Source: Cysteiniphilum halobium (GTDB taxonomy: Bacteria; Pseudomonadota; Gammaproteobacteria; Francisellales; Francisellaceae). Taken from it: a stretch of 43,499 bases of DNA. Of the stretch, positions 26,468 through 35,411 are shown piece by piece; within the stretch, counting starts at the first letter, position 1; every line of letters begins with the position of its first letter. The notes under the pieces were generated by a model. That model was not told the DNA's origin. It searched no databases and saw only the letters and a program-made list of their open reading frames with translations. The stretch covers positions 1-43,499 of the forward strand of contig NZ_QLIU01000010.1 of the NCBI RefSeq assembly GCF_003574425.1, written 5' to 3'. Made by a program: the position numbers and the translations under genes.

Positions 26468-26704
26468 CTACTCTGGGTCATGCTCAAACTTAGCAAACTC
26501 AGCATTTATCTTCATACTTTCTTTTCGAACCTTAAGACTTGCTGTTTTTAATTTTTCCGCACTTATCTGACGTTGCATCTCATGGTTCATATAATCTATT
26601 GCTTTGCGAATATACTCAGTTTTTGACACATGTAGAAAGTGCGCATTTGATTTAACCGCTTGCAAGACTTGTTCATTTAGACGCACTGAGATAGTTGATG
26701 TCAT
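26468..26704 (-). CDS. mazE: Ribbon-helix-helix antitoxin (MazE-like)
   Basis: A 78-residue antitoxin. Residues 1-45 have the ribbon-helix-helix pattern (TSTISVRLNEQVLQAVKSNAHFLHVSKTEYIRKAIDYM), which binds operator DNA as a dimer. The C-terminal part (about 46-78) is Lys/Glu-rich and would wrap around the toxin. CCTCC at 26711-26715 (GGAGG on the coding strand) is a strong ribosome binding site. It precedes mazF by 4 bp, the standard antitoxin-first order. An inverted repeat and a good promoter lie immediately upstream. Confidence 0.9.
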   Translation of the reverse strand: MTSTISVRLNEQVLQAVKSNAHFLHVSKTEYIRKAIDYMNHEMQRQISAEKLKTASLKVRKESMKINAEFAKFEHDPE

Positions 26705-26725
26705 AATTAGCCTCCATAAATGAAA

Positions 26726-26776
26726 TACATTTTGTACTACATAACTAAAGTATAGAACTCAAGGTATAACTGTCAA
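26726..26776 (-). promoter_or_regulatory. mazEF promoter with candidate operator
   Basis: On the minus strand TTGACA (26776-26771), a 16-bp spacer and TATACT (26754-26749) form a sigma-70 promoter. The 11-bp palindrome TACAAAATGTA (26736-26726) lies between the -10 and the antitoxin ribosome binding site, where the antitoxin could bind to repress its own operon. Confidence 0.7.
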
Positions 26777-26789
26777 CAAAGAATAATAT

Positions 26790-29207
<2,418 letters not shown>

Positions 29208-29435
29208 TCAGTCACTCCATTTTCATTCAAAACAAATCGCCACAGAGTATACCAAAATTTAGTGCTAAAGCCTTTAATTTATTGCCTGTCAAATACAGAT
29301 GAAATTCGACACAAAAAATGGCACATTCATCAAACTGATGGAATTGTTTCCAAAACATTGAATGCCAAGGTATGTATTGGTAAATTTAAACTTATCATCA
29401 AATGCATATAACTCGAGCAAGTAAAGGAACCTAAA

Positions 29436-30395
29436 ATGCCATCAAAAACAGCAAATACAGCGTCAAACACCCTGATGACTGAAACCACAAAAAAAAGTGC
29501 CGAGAAGCGAAACCTCAATCAAAATGCTATCAACACTAATTATCAAGATTTGTCAAAAAATGCATTTATAGAGGATAATAATCATTTTGAGAAAAGTGCT
29601 AAAAACGCTAAGGCGAGTGCGAGCAAATTCCTTGGGGATAATGCCAATTTTGAAAAAGCTCGAAAAAAAGGCGCTTATAAACCAGAGATGGCGGAAAGTT
29701 TAGGTGAGGTAGACTTAAAAATGCTCGATCAGTTGTTAACAAACAGATTAAATGCAAATATCTCACAGCTAGCTGAAGAGCTTTCCAGTCGTCATGAAAA
29801 CTCCCCTGAATCTCCCTCAAGCGCTCAAATTAAAGGGGTAGAAAAAGTGATCAGCACTCAAAGCAGTAAGAAAGAGCCAGTTAATAACTTTGAAGTTCCG
29901 AATACTGACTTCACATTTGGGGAGATACCATTTGAAAGCACCAAAAATTCATCTCATGGTTTAGGAACTCAGAACAATAATATTACGTTAGATTTTACAA
30001 ATAACTCATTTGCTTTAGATAGTGCTACAAAGAGGACATCATCAAATACCCTGACGATTGAAACCACGGAAACAGATACTAAGCGGCAAAGCCTCAATCA
30101 AGATACTAACAACCCTAATGATCAAGGTTTGTCAAAGAATGCATTTATAGAGGATAATAATCGTTTTGAGAAAATCGCTAAAAACGCTAAGGCAAGTGCA
30201 AGCAAATTCCTTGAGGATAATACCAATTTTGAAAAAGCTAGAAAAAAAGACGCTTATAAATTAGGGATGAAAGTCGCTAGCATTCCAAGCAGGCAGGACA
30301 GGTCAATTAACGCATCGCTAGATAAGCATCAAAACTCTTTCCAAAATATATTCAATCAAACTGCCATAAACAGGGGGGTTCATTTGGGAAAGTAA
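29436..30395 (+). CDS. Unrecognised protein with a duplicated 76-residue module
   Basis: A 319-residue protein I do not recognise. It is very hydrophilic (Asn, Lys, Ser, Thr, Glu), with no signal peptide and no membrane segment. Residues 10-85 and 203-278 are two copies of one module (shared LSKNAFIEDNN.FEK.AKNAKASASKFL.DN.NFEKARKK.AYK), encoded by 228-bp direct repeats; the 117-residue region between is unrelated and Ser/Asn-rich. AAAGGA precedes the ATG. It ends 8 bp before another unrecognised gene in a different frame, and a run of six G at 30373-30378 lies near its stop. Composition and accessory position suggest a surface-interaction or secreted effector-like protein, but that is speculation. 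Confidence 0.65.
   Translation: MPSKTANTASNTLMTETTKKSAEKRNLNQNAINTNYQDLSKNAFIEDNNHFEKSAKNAKASASKFLGDNANFEKARKKGAYKPEMAESLGEVDLKMLDQLLTNRLNANISQLAEELSSRHENSPESPSSAQIKGVEKVISTQSSKKEPVNNFEVPNTDFTFGEIPFESTKNSSHGLGTQNNNITLDFTNNSFALDSATKRTSSNTLTIETTETDTKRQSLNQDTNNPNDQGLSKNAFIEDNNRFEKIAKNAKASASKFLEDNTNFEKARKKDAYKLGMKVASIPSRQDRSINASLDKHQNSFQNIFNQTAINRGVHLGK
29463..29690 (+). repeat. 228-bp intragenic direct repeat, copy 1
   Basis: Collinear without gaps with 30042-30269. The first stretch is more diverged; from about the AATGCATTTATAGAGGATAA segment on the copies are nearly identical. It encodes residues 10-85. Confidence 0.85.
30042..30269 (+). repeat. 228-bp intragenic direct repeat, copy 2
   Basis: Second copy of the module at 29463-29690, encoding residues 203-278 of the same protein. 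Equal length and frame preservation show selection for the protein or a recent duplication. Confidence 0.85.
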
Positions 30396-30403
30396 GCATC
30401 CAA

Positions 30404-31654
30404 ATGCGCTCATCTACTCGAGGCATTTGGTTAAATGCGAAGGACAATATATCACACAGTGCTCAGAGCAACTTAGAGGAGGTTAACCGTAATCTAGTCT
30501 GTTCAGAGGATAAAGCTTATGTTGATGCCATGGTAGAGACTTATAAGCTACATATAGAGGGTTTGAAAAACACACTGGAAAGCTACAAGCAAATTGTAAA
30601 GTATCGCAGTGACTCTCAGGAGAACTTACAGCGCCAGTTGATTGAGCAAAAAGATAATTTGCACAAAAAAGATAATGAGCTTATTCAACATAACGGAGAA
30701 ATCAAGGAGCTAAAGCGGCTACAGGACAATGATAAAAGCACAATTTCCAAGCTTGAAAATGACATTGCAGAAAAAACTGATTTAATTAATCAGCTACAAA
30801 AAAAGCTCAATAACGGATTCACGCAATTACAAGTGGGTAAGGATAGCGAATTTGAGGTTATTAATAATAAGATCAGTAAAAATATCTCTAAACAGAACAA
30901 AAACCTTAACCCTAAAGGTGAGAAAGAACTTAAGATTGATAATTTTAGTGAACAAATTGGCGGAACCAGTAAATTGATTTTTGGCACCGGAAACTTCAGT
31001 TTACTTTCACATTCAAAACAGGATTCCAATCTAGATAAAAGTTTGAAGATAGAACAATATTCTGTCGAAATACTATCTTCCCCTACTGCTCGAGATGCCA
31101 TAACGCAAGCTACTGATGGTACCTGTAAAAGCACCCATCAAAAAAATGGTAGCAAGAAATTTATTGATTGGTGCAATATTCTTGAACTTGTTAACGCTAT
31201 TGGCGCAACAACTACAGTTAGAAATAACCTAACTGCTCTAAATGAATGCATAACAAAACAGCAGATTGATTTTACAAAAGATAATAGTAAATTTACCTTA
31301 TCACAGAATCAAACTACCAATGCCATCACTTTGGAGAGTCGTCAATCTTCCTTTGGTCAGTTTATTGAAACTCTATCAAAACTAATAGACGAACAACAGA
31401 AAGTAACGCCTGATAAAACAGTACATATTACCTTCAAAAAAATTCCTAATCTGAGCGTGAACGAATACGCAGAAGCCTTGCAAAAATTACCTCATCACAA
31501 GAATATTGCAATCGACTATCAAGGCGATAATAACAGTGCATTCACAAATGCATTAGCACAAAACCAAAGCACGTCTAATAATGTATTGAACGTATTTCAT
31601 AATGAACACAAAAGTAATGAGGGAAAGCATGACAGATCATCCCTTCAAGTGTAG
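30404..31654 (+). CDS. Unrecognised coiled-coil protein
   Basis: A 416-residue protein without signal peptide or membrane segment; no family recognised. Residues about 20-125 form a long heptad-rich coiled coil (LHIEGLKNTLESYKQIV, LQRQLIEQKDNLHKKDNELIQHNGEIKELKRLQ, ISKLENDIAEKTDLINQLQKKL). Residues about 130-230 are Lys/Asn-rich linker. A compact C-terminal domain (about 240-395) contains KFIDWCNILELVNAIGATTTVRNNL and VHITFKKIPNLSVNEYAEALQKLP. The ATG has only a distant GAAAG. The same frame is open 26 codons upstream, back to a TAA at 30323, and crosses the G6 tract at the end of the previous gene, so the two could be parts of one protein in some cells or relatives. Effector-like by composition only. 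Confidence 0.6.
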   Translation: MRSSTRGIWLNAKDNISHSAQSNLEEVNRNLVCSEDKAYVDAMVETYKLHIEGLKNTLESYKQIVKYRSDSQENLQRQLIEQKDNLHKKDNELIQHNGEIKELKRLQDNDKSTISKLENDIAEKTDLINQLQKKLNNGFTQLQVGKDSEFEVINNKISKNISKQNKNLNPKGEKELKIDNFSEQIGGTSKLIFGTGNFSLLSHSKQDSNLDKSLKIEQYSVEILSSPTARDAITQATDGTCKSTHQKNGSKKFIDWCNILELVNAIGATTTVRNNLTALNECITKQQIDFTKDNSKFTLSQNQTTNAITLESRQSSFGQFIETLSKLIDEQQKVTPDKTVHITFKKIPNLSVNEYAEALQKLPHHKNIAIDYQGDNNSAFTNALAQNQSTSNNVLNVFHNEHKSNEGKHDRSSLQV

Positions 31655-31774
31655 TAGCTCAAACTTGATCTGACACCGCCCTTGACTTAGAGCAAGGCTG
31701 CCTGCTTTGATAAATGTGAAACAAAACAAATCAAAAACAGGAGCAAGGGAGTACTGAGAGGGGAAAGAACGCTT

Positions 31775-31791
31775 ATTTTTCTTCGTGTACA
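31775..31791 (-). repeat. Solitary copy of the IS4-like element's outer end
   Basis: On the minus strand this reads TGTACACGAAGAAAAAT, identical over 17 bp to 43344-43360 in front of the IS4-like transposase, followed in both by AAGCGTT (after a gap). No transposase lies near it. It may be a leftover end after loss of an insertion. The rest of the 267-bp gap 31655-31921 holds the 5' region of the following gene and no other gene. Confidence 0.4.
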
Positions 31792-31921
31792 TAGGCCAAA
31801 CACCTTAATTTATTGCCATGCGAAGTATCATAACTGTTACAGCCAAATACCTTACTGAAACAGCCAGATTTTATATTTCTCGATAGAATGCTTCCAACCA
31901 AAAGACCCTATTGGAGAAATT

Positions 31922-34120
31922 ATGATCAAAATACGAGCTCATCTAAAATATATTGCCCTTTTTTCACTATTCAATGTATTTCATATTGCAAATTCATCGA
32001 CTACTTATGAAGTTAACCCTATAACCCCACCAAAAACAACTATACAACTTAACATGCCTCAAGATATCTTACGCGCTGGTGGTGGAACATCGTATATAAA
32101 TGCAAGCATTTCAGAAGATATGCAACGCCCTTATACCTTAACCATTGCCGAACAAAATGACCTTGCGATAACTCCCCATAAGTGTACTATCGATGAAGGG
32201 CACCGTGTTTGCCGATTCCGTATTAGCGCCAATCAGATGACATCCAAAGAAGTAAGCATCACCATCCAAGGTCAAGATGGTCAACAAGCACAAAAAAATA
32301 TAAGAGTCATCCCCCAAAAGGCTAGGTTCTATTTAGAGAGTAGGCATGGTAAAGCACAGGCAATATTTCCCTATGGCAATAACCAAATGCTTGTTACTCG
32401 AACTGGAGAGTTTAGCTTCAACGATAGCATCGTCATAGATGCCCCTAAAAAGGCAACTGGATTGAGACACCTTACCAAAAACGGTGAACATATATTTTAT
32501 ATCTATGAAGGCACTAATGCGTTAACCCACATGGATCCTAACAATAGAGTAGACACTTTTGTGCCTGACTCCGGTAAAAAAGAATACCAAAGACAAAGTG
32601 GTGCACTTTTAGCGAAGAACTTCACTCCACTATACTTCGAGGATGGTAACATTATTTTATTCTATCATAACGGTAATAAAGTTTATGTAGACGCACCACA
32701 ACCATCTTCCGATCGATATACACTTTCTGCTTATGTGGCTAATAATGATGAATTTTCTATCTCTCCAACCATCTTTACTTATTACAGTGAGTATGCAAAA
32801 GATGATTTCAGACTGCGAAATGAACTGTCATTAGGGAGGCTTATCTCTCCTACAGGAGAAGTTACAACATTTCGCTTCCCAGATCATCATGGCGGAATAT
32901 CTAAAGCATGTGTTGCCAAAACAGGTGAGGTCCTAGTTGGATTTGAGGGCAACGGCGAACTAGAGTTAATTACAAATAATAAAATAATCCCTGTAAAAAC
33001 AGAGCTAGCAGCAGATATCAATACAATAAGAAGGTTAGGTAAAGATCATTTTTTAATTGAATATAACAAAACTGCTGATGTTGGCATTGTTAATCTAAAA
33101 GGTGAATTTTCACTCGTCAAAGCACCTGAAAAAAGCAATAAAATAGATATAGTTCATATGCATGATAACTATGCACTCATCCAATATAATGAGTCTTCAG
33201 ATATGACTTTAATCAAAGAAAATGGGAAATCTGTTAACGTTAAAGCCCCTCAGAATGCGCATATTAAGGAACTAATCAAAAACCAATCTCAAATCGCTAT
33301 TTCATATGATAATAGCTCCTCCATCAACTTAATCAATGCACAAGCCGAACTCATTGATATAGAAAAACCTATTGCTACTTCAGGTGTCCAACAAATGCTC
33401 GCTGCCAATGATCAATTATTTATTGTTTATGAGGATACGGACACAGTCTATCAACTGCAGTCAAATGATAGTTTAACTAAAATTGACTCCCCTTTTGATA
33501 GTGGCGTACATAAGGTAACTAACATTACTCAGGCCTTAGAATACGTGGTAATCCAATATACTGATAGTAGCAAGCTACGCCTACTATTAGGTGATCGCTC
33601 AATTGACGTTGACACGCCCAAATCATCCTCGGGTATTGATAAAATATACCCAAGCTTAGGTAAAAACTTACTGATTACCTATCATGGAACCCCTACAATA
33701 TCATTAATCACAGCCAAAGGCGAAGCTACCTATATTAAGCCACCTAAAGAAGCCAACGAAACAGGTGAGGTTATTTATGAGTTTCATTCATATTTTTCGC
33801 CTACAATGCTTATTTTTTATAAAGAAGCACAAGAAATAGTTTTTGTCGATATCGACGGGATACAACATACAATAAAATCCACGACGAAGCCTGATCTAAT
33901 TAATTTAAATAATGGTCAAGCATTGATGAGATATTACTCAGAAAATGGATTATCCAAGATGCTTTTAATAACACCTAAAGGGCAAGTCAAACAAATCAAA
34001 ACTGGAATGAATACTGTAGACAACATAGTAAGTGCTTGGACAGGAGAGTTTGTGATTCGTTATGTAGATAACGATATCCAAACGCTCATTAACGAAGATG
34101 GTGACATCAAAAATATCTAA
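31922..34120 (+). CDS. Secreted repeat protein with about 14 beta-propeller-like blades
   Basis: A 732-residue exported protein of no family I can name. Residues 1-24 are a Sec signal peptide (KIRAHLKYIALFSLFNVFHIANS). Residues about 25-140 look like a bacterial Ig-like domain with a probable disulfide (Cys88 in PHKCTI, Cys97 in HRVCRFRI). From about 143 to the end I count 14 repeats of about 40 residues, with the shared pattern: SG-I, a short turn, LI-Y with polar residues, a second strand ending LI, an N/G-G-E turn, a third strand, then AP or TP. Fourteen blades would suit two seven-bladed propellers. GGAG lies before the ATG. It is probably periplasmic or outside the cell, in protein or ligand binding. 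Confidence 0.75.
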   Translation: MIKIRAHLKYIALFSLFNVFHIANSSTTYEVNPITPPKTTIQLNMPQDILRAGGGTSYINASISEDMQRPYTLTIAEQNDLAITPHKCTIDEGHRVCRFRISANQMTSKEVSITIQGQDGQQAQKNIRVIPQKARFYLESRHGKAQAIFPYGNNQMLVTRTGEFSFNDSIVIDAPKKATGLRHLTKNGEHIFYIYEGTNALTHMDPNNRVDTFVPDSGKKEYQRQSGALLAKNFTPLYFEDGNIILFYHNGNKVYVDAPQPSSDRYTLSAYVANNDEFSISPTIFTYYSEYAKDDFRLRNELSLGRLISPTGEVTTFRFPDHHGGISKACVAKTGEVLVGFEGNGELELITNNKIIPVKTELAADINTIRRLGKDHFLIEYNKTADVGIVNLKGEFSLVKAPEKSNKIDIVHMHDNYALIQYNESSDMTLIKENGKSVNVKAPQNAHIKELIKNQSQIAISYDNSSSINLINAQAELIDIEKPIATSGVQQMLAANDQLFIVYEDTDTVYQLQSNDSLTKIDSPFDSGVHKVTNITQALEYVVIQYTDSSKLRLLLGDRSIDVDTPKSSSGIDKIYPSLGKNLLITYHGTPTISLITAKGEATYIKPPKEANETGEVIYEFHSYFSPTMLIFYKEAQEIVFVDIDGIQHTIKSTTKPDLINLNNGQALMRYYSENGLSKMLLITPKGQVKQIKTGMNTVDNIVSAWTGEFVIRYVDNDIQTLINEDGDIKNI

Positions 34121-34127
34121 GCGTTTT

Positions 34128-35318
34128 TTAACACGCCTCAATAATGCCAGCTGCACCCATGCCCGTACCAATACACATAGTGACCATGCCATATTTTTTA
34201 CCGGTTCTTCTTAAGCCGTGCAGTGCTTTAACCGTAAGCACAGTTCCCGTAGCACCTAGGGGATGTCCCAAAGCAATTGCACCACCACAAGGGTTTACCT
34301 TGGCTTCATCGAGCTTTAACTCATTGATAACAGCTAAAGATTGCGCAGCAAATGCCTCATTTAACTCAAACCAGTCAATGTCTGCTAAAGTCAAATTGGT
34401 TTGTTCAAGTACTTTTGGAATCGCCTTAATCGGCCCAATTCCCATAATGCGTGGTGGCACACCCGCAACTGCAAATCCTAGAAATTTACCTAATGGGGTT
34501 AGATTATGCTTCTTAAGATAAGATTCACTTACCAATACAACGGCTCCTGCGCCATCAGAGACTTGTGAGCTATTGCCCGCCGTTACTGAACCACCTGCTG
34601 CAAACGCGGGTTTAAGCTTGGCTAGTGCTTCAATCGATGTGTCTTTGCGCGCACCTTCATCGATTTGAATCATTTTTGCGTTATCAACGATCTCGGCTTT
34701 CGCCTCATCAGGCTTTCTATGATGCACCTTAACGGGAATAATCTCATCATTAAAGTAACCATTTTCAATCGCATGCATTGCCTTTTGATGACTCTTTAAT
34801 GAAAACTCATCCTGCATTTGACGCGTGATATTCCAATCTTTAGCGACATTCTCAGCGGTGATCCCCATCCCATATGCAATAGCAACATTTTCATCTTTGG
34901 TAAAAATCTCACTACTAAATGAGATATTATGTCCACCAAATGGGATCATACTCATTGATTCAATACCACCGGCAACGGCAACTTCCATATTACCCTTAGC
35001 AATTTCATTGGCAGCAATAGCAATTGACTGCAGTCCTGAACTGCAATATCGATTAATCGTAAAGGCAGGTACCGAATCTGGCAGACCTGCCAAAAGTGTT
35101 GAGATACGCGCAACATTCATACCTTGCTCACCCTCAGGCATAGCGCAACCTATCACGATATCACCAATATCCAGAGGATTGACTCTAGATTCTTTCACCG
35201 TTTCTTTTAAGATATCTGCTAATAAATCATCCGGACGCTTCTTGGCAAAACCACCACGTTTACCCTTAGTAACAGCTGATCTTTTCGCTGCAACAATATA
35301 TACCGCTTGTTCAGTCAT
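34128..35318 (-). CDS. fadA: Acetyl-CoA C-acyltransferase (3-ketoacyl-CoA thiolase)
   Basis: The last step of beta-oxidation: splits 3-ketoacyl-CoA with CoA into acetyl-CoA and a shortened acyl-CoA. It is 396 residues. Seen: the nucleophilic Cys in TINRYCSSGLQSIAIAANEI, the His of FELNEAFAAQSL, GGAIALGHPLGATG, and the second Cys/glycine loop VTMCIGTGMGAAGIIE. It is last in the order fadE-fadB-fadA, 93 bp after fadB. Together with the FadB homologue it should form the soluble oxidation complex. An acetoacetyl-CoA role is possible but the neighbours favour FadA. Confidence 0.94.
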   Translation of the reverse strand: MTEQAVYIVAAKRSAVTKGKRGGFAKKRPDDLLADILKETVKESRVNPLDIGDIVIGCAMPEGEQGMNVARISTLLAGLPDSVPAFTINRYCSSGLQSIAIAANEIAKGNMEVAVAGGIESMSMIPFGGHNISFSSEIFTKDENVAIAYGMGITAENVAKDWNITRQMQDEFSLKSHQKAMHAIENGYFNDEIIPVKVHHRKPDEAKAEIVDNAKMIQIDEGARKDTSIEALAKLKPAFAAGGSVTAGNSSQVSDGAGAVVLVSESYLKKHNLTPLGKFLGFAVAGVPPRIMGIGPIKAIPKVLEQTNLTLADIDWFELNEAFAAQSLAVINELKLDEAKVNPCGGAIALGHPLGATGTVLTVKALHGLRRTGKKYGMVTMCIGTGMGAAGIIEAC

Positions 35319-35411
35319 TTTATAAAAACTCCTTATTTTTACACCTCGAAAACGAGAAAATTCAGGTTAACGAATAGTATTAATTTCAATAAATATATAA
35401 TTTCACTTAGT

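Noticed and set aside
31661-31700. CCTTG..CAAGG hairpin after the coiled-coil gene
   Set aside because: Five-bp arms and no T-tract; not convincing as a terminator.
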